The position numbers and the translations under genes are program-made. DNA of 64,000 nt, taken from assembly GCA_016211105.1 (NCBI GenBank), contig JACQSX010000023.1, positions 1-64,000 on the forward strand, in the 5' to 3' direction. Positions 16,974-25,692 of the stretch are shown one piece after another. Positions within the stretch are counted from its first letter, which is position 1, and each line of letters opens with the position of its first letter. Under the pieces are notes generated by a model. That model was not told where the DNA came from. It made no database searches and was given only the letters and a program-made list of their open reading frames with translations. This stretch comes from Acidobacteriota bacterium (lineage in GTDB: Bacteria; Acidobacteriota; UBA6911; JACQSX01).

Positions 16974-17476
16974 CGCAGGAGACTCGCGGGCGTCATCTCG
17001 TAGTAATCGACGATGTAGAAAACAGTGGGGGCAAATTCCCGGCTGATATATAGGTAAAGCGCGCTGTTGGTCGTTTTCAGCTTCTCCATATCTTGATACA
17101 ATATGTCGAACCGATAACGAATTTCCGCCTCCGGCGAAACTTGTTGAACGGTTAGCTGGTAGCCTTCAGCCTTCAATTCCTTAACCGCGGGGTTGATGCG
17201 CGCAACGTCTTTCTCAGTGTAAGACTTTTGCGCGGTTTCGATTTTCGAACCTTCGGGTATTTCTATTGAGCCCTTCACGGTAATGGGAGATCCGGACCCT
17301 GCGGCTACGATGTATTTTTTCCCGGGTTCGAGCCCTTTGGCGATACAGCGAAATTCGAACTTTTGTTGCGCGGGATTCTTGTCATAAAAAGCCGTGATCT
17401 TTGCTTCCGCAAAAAGAATGGAGGGGAAAAGGACCAGCGTTGCGAAGACCGATAGCGCAATCGTTTTCTTTCGCAT
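16970..17476 (-). CDS. Secreted hypothetical protein
   Basis: A 168-aa protein with a signal peptide (IALSVFATLVLFPSILFAEA). The mature part appears beta-rich with charged turns (GLEPGKKYIVAAGSGSPI, GSIEIPEGSK) and ends in an aromatic segment (FAPTVFYIVDYYEM). I chose ATG 17476 because it sits eight bases after gaggtgag; an upstream GTG at 17485 would leave no room for a ribosome binding site. No family is recognised. It converges on the membrane glycosyltransferase-like gene with overlapping ends. Confidence 0.65.
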   Translation of the reverse strand: MRKKTIALSVFATLVLFPSILFAEAKITAFYDKNPAQQKFEFRCIAKGLEPGKKYIVAAGSGSPITVKGSIEIPEGSKIETAQKSYTEKDVARINPAVKELKAEGYQLTVQQVSPEAEIRYRFDILYQDMEKLKTTNSALYLYISREFAPTVFYIVDYYEMTPASLLR

Positions 17477-17888
17477 CGTACTCACCTCGAATTGAATTTG
17501 GCGCTCATTGTATCACTGGGTGGCCTCACTCCCTAATGATCTTCATCAACACTCCCTTTTTTCTTCTGCTGTCAAACTCCTCATAGTAGTCGCGGCACTT
17601 TGGAATCTCCAAGGTCAAAGAGCGCGCGAGAAGTTTCATGATTTCCAGATTATGGCCGCAGTCGCTCCGCCGTGAATGTTGAGGAAGGACTTGGACAGAT
17701 CTTTTAATATCTTTTGAATCAATAGTTTAGTCGGACTTTTGGGGATTTTCCGCGCAATATTGTCCTTTATTCCCTTGCTGCTTTTCCGCATAATTGTTGT
17801 TACTGCGATATTTAGAGATTGACACGCAGAGGAGCGGGGCTGGCGGACTGTGCGACAGCAAGGAAAACCCTTGGGGGGTTACAAAATC
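17477..17888. other. Intergenic region, 412 bp, with a possible gene fragment
   Basis: This gap between the divergent secreted protein and the P5C dehydrogenase gene is A+T-rich in its right half. On the minus strand it holds an open stretch from about 17700 down to 17526, described separately. The promoter of the dehydrogenase gene probably lies between 17700 and 17850. I found no convincing repeat or RNA gene here. Confidence 0.4.
17526..17639 (-). pseudogene. Short ORF or gene remnant
   Basis: A 37-codon frame from ATG 17639 to a TGA at 17526-17528. The product, MKLLARSLTLEIPKCRDYYE followed by a basic tail ending KGVLMKIIRE, has protein-like composition. The frame stays open another 30 or so codons upstream without a start (including RRSDCGHNLEI), which points to a truncated gene rather than a true small protein. 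I do not recognise the family, and a worn mobile-element protein is possible. Confidence 0.25.
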
Positions 17889-19442
17889 GTGAAACTAAAA
17901 CCGTTTAAAAATGAGTCACCGCTCGATTTTTCTAAGCCTCAGGTAGCAACAAAAATGCAGAAAGCTATTGAGGCGGTCCGAGGCAAGCTAGGGAAGGAAT
18001 ACCCCATTCTGATTGGCGATCAGAAGTTTTTCGCGGACGAAAAGCTGCGTTCTTACAATCCCGCTCACAAGGCGCAGGTGGTTGGAATTTTCCAAAGAGC
18101 AACCCAAGAGCATGTCAAGCGCGCTGTCGAAACGGCATATCAGGCGTTTGAGAGGTGGAGTGTGCAGCCTGCAGAAAAGCGGGTTCAGCGCCTGCTGAGA
18201 GTCGCCTCTTTGATGCGCAAGAATCGACTGAAACTGGCAGCCTGGATGGTTTTTGAAGTGGGAAAATCTTGGGCGGAAGCCGATGCCGACGTTTGCGAGG
18301 CGATCGACTTTGCGCAGTTCTACGCGCAAGAAAGTCTGCGCCTTAACGCGCCGCAGCCTCTGGTTAAAATACCTTCCGAACGGAATGAACTGTGTTACAT
18401 CCCTCTGGGGGTAGGCGTAGTCATCCCGCCATGGAATTTTCCGCTGGCAATCATGGCCGGCATGACCTTCGCGTCGATCGTGGCGGGGAATACGGTGGTT
18501 TTGAAGCCGTCCAGTGACGCCCCAGCCGTTGCCGCCCAGTTGATGGAAATTTTCCGTCAAGTCGAGCTCCCGCCGGGCGTGGTCAATTTTGTTACAGGCG
18601 CCGGCAGCGCGCTCGGCGACGTCTTGGTGACGCATCCAAGAACCCGTTACATCGCCTTTACTGGATCGAAGGAAGTGGGCCTGCGGATCAATCAACTGGC
18701 GGCTACGATTCAGCCTAATCAAAGGTGGATCAAGCGGGTGATTGCTGAAATGGGAGGCAAGGACGCGATTGTTGTGGACACAGACGCGGATCTGGACAGA
18801 GCCGTTGACGGTGTCGTTGCCTCCTCTTTTGGCTATCAGGGGCAAAAGTGCTCCGCCTGTTCGCGCGCAATCATAGTGGAGAAAATTTACGACAAGTTCC
18901 TGTCCCGGCTGGTAGAGAGAACCCGGAAGCTGCGGATGGGGGCGCCCGAGGAGCGAGGAATCGATTTTGGTCCGGTGATTAATGATCAAGCGATGCGAAA
19001 AATTGTTGCTTACATCGGGAAGGGCCAGTCGGAAGGGAGATTGCTGCTGGGAGGCAAGATTCATCAAGAGCAAGGATATTTTGTCGAGCCGACAATCATC
19101 GCGGATGTGGCTCCAACGGCAACCATCGCCCAGGAGGAAATTTTTGGACCCGTGCTGGCAGTCATCAAAGCTCAGGATTACGATGAAGCGTTGCGCATTG
19201 CCAACAATACTGAGTACGGATTGACGGGAGCGGTCTACACGAAGTCCAAAAGAAAGATAAAGCAGGCGAAGCAAAAGTTTCATGCGGGAAACCTTTATTT
19301 TAACCGCAAATGTACCGGCGCTCTGGTTGGGGTGCATCCCTTTGGGGGGTTCGACATGTCGGGTACAGACTCGAAGGCAGGAGGTCGCGATTATCTGTTG
19401 TTGTTCACACAGGCCAAAGTGATGTCAGAGAAGATAAAGTAG
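17889..19442 (+). CDS. rocA: 1-pyrroline-5-carboxylate dehydrogenase
   Basis: A 517-aa NAD(P)-dependent aldehyde dehydrogenase of the L-glutamate gamma-semialdehyde (P5C) type, which finishes proline and arginine breakdown to glutamate. The ALDH signature residues are visible: PPWNFPLAI, the cofactor turn FTGSKEVG, catalytic Glu in EMGGKDAI and catalytic Cys in GQKCSACSR. The tail GGFDMSGTDSKAGG is the form typical of RocA. A GTG at 17889 sits after a ggggggtt ribosome binding site and before the first conserved residues; the frame is open from 17850. No proline dehydrogenase gene is next to it. Confidence 0.9.
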   Translation: MKLKPFKNESPLDFSKPQVATKMQKAIEAVRGKLGKEYPILIGDQKFFADEKLRSYNPAHKAQVVGIFQRATQEHVKRAVETAYQAFERWSVQPAEKRVQRLLRVASLMRKNRLKLAAWMVFEVGKSWAEADADVCEAIDFAQFYAQESLRLNAPQPLVKIPSERNELCYIPLGVGVVIPPWNFPLAIMAGMTFASIVAGNTVVLKPSSDAPAVAAQLMEIFRQVELPPGVVNFVTGAGSALGDVLVTHPRTRYIAFTGSKEVGLRINQLAATIQPNQRWIKRVIAEMGGKDAIVVDTDADLDRAVDGVVASSFGYQGQKCSACSRAIIVEKIYDKFLSRLVERTRKLRMGAPEERGIDFGPVINDQAMRKIVAYIGKGQSEGRLLLGGKIHQEQGYFVEPTIIADVAPTATIAQEEIFGPVLAVIKAQDYDEALRIANNTEYGLTGAVYTKSKRKIKQAKQKFHAGNLYFNRKCTGALVGVHPFGGFDMSGTDSKAGGRDYLLLFTQAKVMSEKIK

Positions 19443-19447
19443 CTCCG

Positions 19448-19545
19448 GTGTCACCGGTCATCCGTCACAGGTCACACGATTCGTCGATCGTTGTCGTTGA
19501 GGAATGGAGGAGCAACCGATGACCCTTGATTGCTGACCCGTGTTG
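19448..19545. repeat. TGAC/GTCA-rich intergenic tract
   Basis: The gap between the dehydrogenase and the VKOR gene is built from repeated gtcac, ggtca and tgacc words. It looks like another copy of the degenerate repeat seen at 5424-5456 and 11944-12020. It sits where the ribosome binding site of the VKOR gene would be expected, so that gene may be translated weakly or from a less usual start. Confidence 0.45.
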
Positions 19546-19547
19546 TG

Positions 19548-19985
19548 ATGGCCGTCATACTGAACCAGATCATCACTCTCCTTGCTTTGCTCGGTTTTGT
19601 CATTTCCAGTTATTTCACGGCAATTGCTTACCGCTGGATCGATCCAAAGGCCGGCTATCTCCCTGGATTTTGTCGCATGGGTGAGAAGACCTGTGCCAGT
19701 GTCATCTTTACGCCCCGCGCTCGTCTGTTCGGCGTTCCCAATTCAGCGCTGGGTCAAGTGTATTACTTGGCCCTGTTGGCGGGTTTGTGGACTCAATGGT
19801 TTGGCAGGGCGCCATTCTTTTGGCTCGCGCTGGCCGCCTCCGTGTTGACGGTCTTTGTCGGAATGTACCTGACCTATTCGTTGTTGTTTTGGACGAAGAT
19901 CCCCTGCAAGCTTTGCTTTGCGAGTCACGGAATCAACGCGGCAATCCTGGTGCTGTTACTGGCGCAAGCGGGAACTTCGAAATGA
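19548..19985 (+). CDS. VKOR family protein
   Basis: A 145-aa membrane protein of the vitamin K epoxide reductase family, which in bacteria re-oxidises DsbA-like thiol oxidases in the periplasm using quinone. It has four hydrophobic helices, the loop cysteine pair (FCRMGEKTC), the NSALGQVYY turn and the active-site CKLC near the last helix. ATG 19548 is used; a TTG at 19530 is also in frame. No DsbA-like partner is fused or adjacent. The upstream repeat tract leaves no clear ribosome binding site. Confidence 0.88.
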   Translation: MAVILNQIITLLALLGFVISSYFTAIAYRWIDPKAGYLPGFCRMGEKTCASVIFTPRARLFGVPNSALGQVYYLALLAGLWTQWFGRAPFFWLALAASVLTVFVGMYLTYSLLFWTKIPCKLCFASHGINAAILVLLLAQAGTSK

Positions 19986-20127
19986 CACGAATTTTGGGTG
20001 GGAAGCATCATCGCCGTCATCGCCGTCAAGCAAGCCTCGGCGCTACTTTGATAACTCTTCCGGGTCGCGTTGGCGGTTCGTCGCTCCCGCTCTGGACATT
20101 GGGCACGCAATGTTCTGAAACCATGAA

Positions 20128-21129
20128 CTAAAGGTGCTTCAAAAAATAACGCGTGATCAAATAACCGTCATAGTAACTAAAAGGGAACATGCCTGTAGTG
20201 TAGTGTCCGCATGGCAGTTCGGCCCGCTCATAGGGAACCCCCAGGCGACGGTATTCCGCAAAAAGCTGTTCCGTCAGTTCCGGTAGGAAAGTCGTGTCGT
20301 AGCGGGCAGTGATCAGAAGGTGAGGTCGGTAATTTTCTTTCACCCGCCGAATATAAGTGTGCGGGCTGATGGGGGACCAATAGTAGCGGAGCTCTTCCAG
20401 CCCGACGTGCGGTTCCAATCCTCGCCGTACAAACCGCGTTGACAGGCCACTCCAGACAACATCTGCAAAAAAGTTGCTGACATGGTTGAACACCGCGGCC
20501 CTGATGTCAGGCTCATGGGCAAATGCCAAGTAGCCGATGCAACTGCCAATGCTGGTTCCCATCACTCCAATGCGCTGAAATCCCTGTTGTCGCAGCCAGC
20601 GCACAACTGCGCGAACCTCAACCACCGATTGCTGCGAAGCGTGTAAAGTTCTAGCCACATTGGGACTCACCATATAGTCGGAGCGCTCGGTGTACGGCGG
20701 TCGCCGAGCGTCGTGATAGGGCAGGGACAGACGCACGGTACTGATATTGAAGAAATTAAGAACCTTAGACAGCGAAAAATAGCTGTGTGGTTGCGCGTTC
20801 CAGTGGGGCAGAATGATGACCACACGGCCTGCATTTGGCTTCAGAAAGAGGCGCGCATGGACTAGGTCGTTAGGATCAATGCCGCTGGGAAGCGGCGAAT
20901 GAAATAACAATTGGTCGTCGCGCGCCTCGTAGTCCGAATCTGCCGGGACACGGAAGAACCTCCCGGAATCTCGGACCGCCTCTTCCACAAACAAGCGCAG
21001 CCGTTCACGCACGTCAAGACTGCCGTTCGGGGGGAGCCAGGCTTCACCGATTTCAAACGGCAATACCCGACGGTTGGTGTCACGGAATGCAAACTCGCGC
21101 TCTTTTCTCTCTATATATCTGCGAAGCAT
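20128..21129 (-). CDS. Alpha/beta hydrolase
   Basis: A 333-aa soluble hydrolase. The nucleophile elbow is GTSIGS (in GVMGTSIGSCIGYLAFAH), a likely acid is in TARYDTTF, and the catalytic His is in CGHYTTG. Upstream strands include VVIILPHWNAQPH. The fold is that of dienelactone hydrolases or acyl esterases, and the substrate cannot be told. ATG 21129 is the most likely start; 24 extra codons upstream look less conserved. No signal peptide is visible. Confidence 0.8.
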   Translation of the reverse strand: MLRRYIERKEREFAFRDTNRRVLPFEIGEAWLPPNGSLDVRERLRLFVEEAVRDSGRFFRVPADSDYEARDDQLLFHSPLPSGIDPNDLVHARLFLKPNAGRVVIILPHWNAQPHSYFSLSKVLNFFNISTVRLSLPYHDARRPPYTERSDYMVSPNVARTLHASQQSVVEVRAVVRWLRQQGFQRIGVMGTSIGSCIGYLAFAHEPDIRAAVFNHVSNFFADVVWSGLSTRFVRRGLEPHVGLEELRYYWSPISPHTYIRRVKENYRPHLLITARYDTTFLPELTEQLFAEYRRLGVPYERAELPCGHYTTGMFPFSYYDGYLITRYFLKHL

Positions 21130-21343
21130 TACTCCTGAAACGCATCTCCTGCGGGCATCCACATCAGGCGCACGACTGAGGACCGGCTGTTGGCAATCCA
21201 CTGACTGTCAAAGTCCAGCGCCACCGCCTTCTGATAGCAAGATCTAAATACCACAATTTCGTCGGAAGAGAAAATCCGGGTCTGGCCCCAGAAGACCCAA
21301 CCTCGGCTGGGGTACTCGACAATTCGCCATTACTTCGCATATC

Positions 21344-22243
21344 GTGACCGCTCACAGCATGCGATTTCTTGTGTGCATTTGTCATGGAACCAGGAACGTG
21401 CGGTGCAACCTGCTTGTCGTGTGGCTCCCGTGGATGATCAAGCTGGGATTTGGCCTTTTGGTAGTCGGCTTTGTTTCAGTGTCACGCTGTGGCAATTCTG
21501 CAAATGATACTCGTGGCTTTGCAAGGGCGCTGCTCGATTCAGGAACATGGATACCGCAATTGGAATTCTTCGCCCGTGCGGGTGATCCGATTGCGCGCTT
21601 GACCGACGCAAGAGTGGACTCATTCAGTTTCGCATACTTGCTGCTGCTGATCTTTCTCGATGCTGGCGTCGTTGCGTTTCTCTCAGCTCCCGTCCTTGAG
21701 CGCCGGGTGCGGCGTTTTTTTTCTCTGAGCATTACTTGTGCTGGCCGCTTCTTTCGCATCCTGCTGATCGGTTTGGTCTCCGCAGTGGCGTTGGTCTGGA
21801 TATGGGCTCGCTTGGAAAGGTATCCCTTTGACTCGGGGCTGCTGGTTGCAGATCACCCCCTGGGGCTGCCCAGCCCCTCGGGTGCGTTAGTACTTGCGGT
21901 CGCGTTCATCATTCAAATGATGGCCGACTATGCTCGAGTGCAGACTGTCTGCGAACAGAGGACGAGTATGGCTCTGGCCTGGCTATCCGCCCTGCGATTT
22001 GTGTGGCAGAACCTGGGCACAGCGCTGGGAATCGCCTTCGTGCAACTGCTCAATGCATGGATCATGCTTGTTCTTGCGTCGGGGCAGGTCCTTGAAGTGG
22101 TCGGCTGTGAAACCATTCTGGGAGGCATCTTGCTGCTGGGTTCTATCTGGTTAGGGAGCGGATTAAGAGCGGTTACGTATGCTGCGGAAGTTTGCTTGGT
22201 GCAAAACTCTCCTGAAACCCGGGGGGTCACCTTGTTTCAGTAG
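21344..22243 (+). CDS. Hypothetical membrane protein, about 6 TM
   Basis: A 299-aa hydrophobic protein with about six predicted membrane helices (for example LGFGLLVVGFVSVS, FAYLLLLIFLDAGVVAFL, ILLIGLVSAVALVWIW, ALVLAVAFIIQMMADYA, LGIAFVQLLNAWIMLVLA). The middle carries a basic loop (PVLERRVRRFFSLS). It has the look of a DUF-type inner-membrane protein. No motif for transport or catalysis is recognised. The start is uncertain because no ribosome binding site lies before ATG 21344. It converges on the small secreted protein at 22426. Confidence 0.6.
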   Translation: MTAHSMRFLVCICHGTRNVRCNLLVVWLPWMIKLGFGLLVVGFVSVSRCGNSANDTRGFARALLDSGTWIPQLEFFARAGDPIARLTDARVDSFSFAYLLLLIFLDAGVVAFLSAPVLERRVRRFFSLSITCAGRFFRILLIGLVSAVALVWIWARLERYPFDSGLLVADHPLGLPSPSGALVLAVAFIIQMMADYARVQTVCEQRTSMALAWLSALRFVWQNLGTALGIAFVQLLNAWIMLVLASGQVLEVVGCETILGGILLLGSIWLGSGLRAVTYAAEVCLVQNSPETRGVTLFQ

Positions 22244-22425
22244 GAAAAAGCGAGCAAGTAAGCGCGCCAATCTAAGCACCTCGGCGGAACATTTTGCCTT
22301 CAAGGCCGCACTGCCTTCTTGCCATTTCCCCTGGCAGCCGCCATTCACTCGACTTTCTCCACTCGGGAGGCCTAACCATTCAAATAAGTTAGGGCCCCCC
22401 GCCCGTTAGCTGCAGCGCGCGAATC

Positions 22426-22761
22426 CTACATCTTCTTTTCGCCCGCCATCTCCACCTTTTCCACGGTCACTACCTTCTTATCCTGATCCAGCGTGCCGGT
22501 CACTTTAACCTGGTGTGCCATATGGTCTTTGACTGCATCTTGATTGGCAACGGAATAGACATCACTGCCCACGACAAGGACAGCCTTCTCGCCTCCTGCG
22601 AGGCATTTGGCGCCGCAGTCGGCATGCTTTGCATTGGCGCCCTTAGCGCCACAATGCGAGTCGCTAATCCAGCCGGTCCAGGCGCCTTTCTGCTGGTCGG
22701 CGATAGTGAACACCGTGAAAACAAGCAACAAGAACATCGAGACTGCAACAAGCTTCTTCAT
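22426..22761 (-). CDS. DUF5818-like secreted protein
   Basis: A 111-aa exported protein with a signal peptide (VSMFLLLVFTVFTIADQ). The mature domain has the WTGWISDSHCGAKGA motif, a second Cys pair (HADCGAKCLAGG) and a beta-strand tail (HQVKVTGTLDQDKKVVTVEK). This pattern matches DUF5818, which is common in acidobacteria. The cysteines suggest a disulfide-stabilised or metal-binding periplasmic domain. It ends about 180 bases from the convergent membrane protein gene. Confidence 0.75.
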   Translation of the reverse strand: MKKLVAVSMFLLLVFTVFTIADQQKGAWTGWISDSHCGAKGANAKHADCGAKCLAGGEKAVLVVGSDVYSVANQDAVKDHMAHQVKVTGTLDQDKKVVTVEKVEMAGEKKM

Positions 22762-22986
22762 ATAAACCTACCCTCCTGAGGTCGTTTTGCATCTCGCCTG
22801 GCCCTGGCGGATGGATTCCAGGCTTTCGTGGGCCGCCTCCAGACAACCGTCAAGAAAACTTAAAGTCATACTGCCATTCCATTACTTTTCGCCATAAGAG
22901 TCAAGCATCGAAGAAAACTTGCCAGACGGTCCGGATGGATCCTCCAGAAGCATTCATCCCTGGATCGTTCTCCGGTCGTTTGCTCC

Positions 22987-23190
22987 GCGCAGGTAACGGC
23001 GCGTAGGGATGCCATTTTCGACGTGGGAGCTTTCTATTTTCCAGGATGGAAAGTCACCGTAGACGGCGCGCCAGTCCCGGTTGAGATTGCGTCGGAAAGC
23101 GGGCTCATTCCCTTTCGGGAAATGCGAGGGCAGTCTACTTATTCACCGTTTGGAACTACCGGAAGTCTTTTCGGAGAAATTCGTGAATGA
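22987..23190 (+). pseudogene. C-terminal remnant of a YfhO-like membrane protein
   Basis: An open frame without a start reads ARRDAIFDVGAFYFPGWKVT, followed by a VDGAPVPVEIASESGLIPF segment, and stops at 23188-23190. The YFPGWKVTVDG block is the well-known start of the C-terminal beta domain of YfhO/GT39-like membrane proteins, which normally follows several hundred residues of membrane helices. None of that region is present upstream. The rest of the gap (22762-22986 and 23191-23271) has no supported gene. Confidence 0.5.
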
Positions 23191-23271
23191 GTAGAGCATC
23201 CCAGCATTTCTAAGGCTGCCTTTCAAATTTCTCCCCTTTTCTCCCGGCCTTCTTGTAAATTTGTCATCCTC

Positions 23272-24300
23272 ATGGCGGAAGAAATCAAAGATGTCGTAGA
23301 ACTTGCGAGGCGCTTGATCGCGATTGAGTCCACCACGGGTGATGAATCGGCAGTTGCAAACTTCCTGTACAGATATCTTACCCACCTTGGGTGGAGGGTG
23401 GAACGACTTGCAGTTGCGGCAAATCGCTGGAATGTATTCGCTCAAAAAGGAAGTCCGCAAATCGTTTTCTCCACGCACATGGATACCGTGCCTCCCTTTT
23501 TTTCACCGGCGGAGGACCACGCGTTTCTTTACGGTAGAGGCGCTTGCGATGCCAAGGGCATTTTGGCGGCTCAGGTTTTTGCGGCGGACGGATTGTTGCG
23601 CGAAGGCTTCGACGGCGTGTGCCTGCTTTTCGTCGTGGGCGAAGAGCGTAACAGCGCCGGAGCGATCGCCGCAAACCAGTGGGTCCAGGAGCAGCCGTTT
23701 GCCTATAAAATACGCTATCTCATCAACGGCGAGCCGACCCAAAACCGATTAGCGCTGGGTACCAAGGGTTCCCTCCGGTGTCTTCTCGAAGCAAGGGGAC
23801 AGGCAGCGCATTCGGCCTATCCGGAACTGGGAGAAAACGCGATCGAAAAACTGCTGCAGGCGCTCAACCGCATTCGAGGACTACCGCTGCGGAAAGATCC
23901 GGAACTTGGAGAGGAAACAATCAACATCGGGACGATCACCGGAGGAACGGGTCCCAATATCGTTCCCAGCGGCGCTTCCGCCGAGGTGATGTTTCGGTTA
24001 GTTTCCGATTCCGCGCCCCTGAAGCGAGCACTGCTGGCGGAGCTGGGTTCTCTGGTGGAGGTTCAGTTTCAGTTCGAGGTGCCGCGGGTTCGTCTTAAAC
24101 GGCTTGATGGTTTTGAATCGGCGCCTATGGCGTATACTACAGACATTCCGTTTCTGGCAAATTTTGGAGAGCCGTTGTTAATCGGGCCCGGTTCAATCCA
24201 TGACGCGCACACGCCGGGAGAGAAGATATCCAAAGGGGAGCTGATTCGGGGAGTGGAGCTCTATGTGCAGCTCACCCGCAGATTACTGAAGGAGGCGTGA
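23272..24300 (+). CDS. dapE: M20 family deacylase, probable DapE
   Basis: A 342-aa zinc hydrolase of the M20/ArgE/DapE class. Metal ligands are visible in STHMDTVPP, GRGACDAKG, VGEERNSAG and IHDAHTPGEK, and the dimerisation lid contains QAAHSAYPELGENAIE. Position argues for DapE (succinyl-diaminopimelate desuccinylase), because asd, dapB, dapA and dapD follow on the same strand. The protein is shorter than classical DapE (about 375 aa) and close in length to ArgE/LysK-like enzymes, so acetylornithine or LysW-lysine hydrolysis cannot be excluded from sequence alone. Confidence 0.75.
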   Translation: MAEEIKDVVELARRLIAIESTTGDESAVANFLYRYLTHLGWRVERLAVAANRWNVFAQKGSPQIVFSTHMDTVPPFFSPAEDHAFLYGRGACDAKGILAAQVFAADGLLREGFDGVCLLFVVGEERNSAGAIAANQWVQEQPFAYKIRYLINGEPTQNRLALGTKGSLRCLLEARGQAAHSAYPELGENAIEKLLQALNRIRGLPLRKDPELGEETINIGTITGGTGPNIVPSGASAEVMFRLVSDSAPLKRALLAELGSLVEVQFQFEVPRVRLKRLDGFESAPMAYTTDIPFLANFGEPLLIGPGSIHDAHTPGEKISKGELIRGVELYVQLTRRLLKEA

Positions 24301-24432
24301 ATCGCGGTAAAGTCGTAGGCGAAAGTCCAAGGGCGAAAAGTTGACTTGCGACCTGTGTTCGTTTTGCAATTGCAGCGACATCTTCCTAATTGGGAAACGG
24401 ATACAAAACTGCGAGGTCTTTAAAGTGGTTTT

Positions 24433-25479
24433 ATGAAGAAGATACCTGTCGCAATCTTGGGAGCTACCGGGGCCGTGGGGCAACAATTTGTTACCTTGTT
24501 GGCGAGTCATCCCTGGTTTGAAGTTCGGGCTCTGATGGCTTCGGAGCGTTCTACCGGTAAGACCTACGGTGAGGCGGTTTCTTGGAAACAGGCGGGGCCG
24601 TTGCCGCAACGGCTTGCCGCCGTGAAAGTCGAGGCGTGTGAGCCAGGGGGTGATTTCTCAATTGCTTTTTCCGCGTTAGATGCCGCCGTCGCCGGTGGAA
24701 TTGAAAAGGCATTCGCGGCCGCAGGTCATGTTGTGGTAAGTAATTCTAGGAATCACCGGCTGGAGCCGGATGTGCCCTTGATCCTTCCTGAGTTGAACGC
24801 AGATCACCTGGAGGTCATCCCAGGCCAGAAAAAAAATCGCCGCTGGAAGGGTTGCATCGTTACCAACTCCAACTGTTCCACTATGTTTCTGGCCATGGCG
24901 CTCGGCCCAATCCATCGCCGCTACGGGGTGGAAAAAGTCTTTGTTACCACAATGCAGGCGATTTCGGGCGCCGGTTATCCAGGGGTTCCTTCTTGGGACA
25001 TTCTGGGCAATGTCATTCCTTTTATCTCGGGGGAAGAGGAAAAGATCGAGACGGAGACTCGCAAAATTCTTGGATTTGTTCGAGACGCGAGGATTGAGCT
25101 TGCAACCTTTACCGTCAGCGCGCAGACCAATCGGGTGCCCGTCGAGAACGGACATACTGAATGCGTTTCTCTTGCTTTGAGGAGTCCCGCCAGACCCAAA
25201 GAAATTGCCGAATTACTGTCCGGTTTCACAGGCCTCCCCCAACAGTTGAAACTCCCGTCGGCGCCCGTGCACCCGATCCTGGTACGCAGTGAGCCTGACC
25301 GGCCGCAACCTCGAATGGACGTAATGACCGAGAACGGGATGAGCACGGTAGTGGGTCGAATTCGCCCGTGTCCCATTCTCGACGTTCGCATGGTTTTGCT
25401 TGGTCACAATACGATCCGAGGGGCCGCAGGGGCGGCGATTTTGAATGCGGAACTGCTGAAGGTACAGAAGTATCTGTAG
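24433..25479 (+). CDS. asd: Aspartate-semialdehyde dehydrogenase
   Basis: A 348-aa NADPH-dependent enzyme that makes aspartate semialdehyde from aspartyl phosphate. The cofactor site GATGAVGQQ opens the protein, and the catalytic Cys148 is in TNSNCSTM. Downstream residues include ISGAGYPG and HTECV. The NSNCST variant and the overall length put it in the archaeal/fungal-like ASADH subgroup rather than the Enterobacteria type. It is the second gene in the lysine cluster. The next gene, which should be aspartokinase, the supplier of its substrate, is reduced to a fragment. Confidence 0.95.
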   Translation: MKKIPVAILGATGAVGQQFVTLLASHPWFEVRALMASERSTGKTYGEAVSWKQAGPLPQRLAAVKVEACEPGGDFSIAFSALDAAVAGGIEKAFAAAGHVVVSNSRNHRLEPDVPLILPELNADHLEVIPGQKKNRRWKGCIVTNSNCSTMFLAMALGPIHRRYGVEKVFVTTMQAISGAGYPGVPSWDILGNVIPFISGEEEKIETETRKILGFVRDARIELATFTVSAQTNRVPVENGHTECVSLALRSPARPKEIAELLSGFTGLPQQLKLPSAPVHPILVRSEPDRPQPRMDVMTENGMSTVVGRIRPCPILDVRMVLLGHNTIRGAAGAAILNAELLKVQKYL

Positions 25480-25575
25480 ATCTTTCGTCTCCATGGTCTG
25501 TTGCCCCAGTGCAGTGACAACAGCCGGAGAATTACAACGAAGCAGACAACAACTGACAACGCGCCTGCTTCACTT

Positions 25576-25692
25576 ATGATCGTGATGAAATTCGGAGGAT
25601 CTTTGGTAATCGATGAAGAGGAGGTCCCGGAAGCAGTTACCAAACTGCACGATCGTTTCTTTTCCAACCCGGATCCCGAGGTCTTCGAATGA
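25576..25692 (+). pseudogene. lysC: Internally deleted aspartokinase (38 codons)
   Basis: A 38-codon frame starting at ATG 25576. Its first nine residues (MIVMKFGGS) are the canonical aspartokinase N-terminus, and the rest (SLVIDEEEVPEAVTKLHDRF, then FSNPDPEVFE) is the canonical C-terminal end of the regulatory ACT domain. The catalytic domain and most of the ACT region, about 400 residues, are missing, and the two ends join in frame at GGS. The stop codon overlaps the dapB start (ATGA), the coupling an intact operon would have. Either the gene suffered a clean internal deletion or assembly collapsed it. No catalysis is possible from this product. Confidence 0.75.

Noticed and set aside
17988-19337. 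449-codon antisense frame opposite rocA
   Set aside because: The sense strand encodes a complete aldehyde dehydrogenase with all motifs. The antisense product is rich in His, Arg and Leu and resembles no family.
22369-22396. Inverted repeat ggcctaac/gttagggcc between convergent genes
   Set aside because: It is short, has no T-run, and lacks the length and spacers of an attC site. I do not claim it as a terminator.
24301-24432. Lysine riboswitch before asd
   Set aside because: No conserved L-box core or multi-stem structure could be found in the gap.
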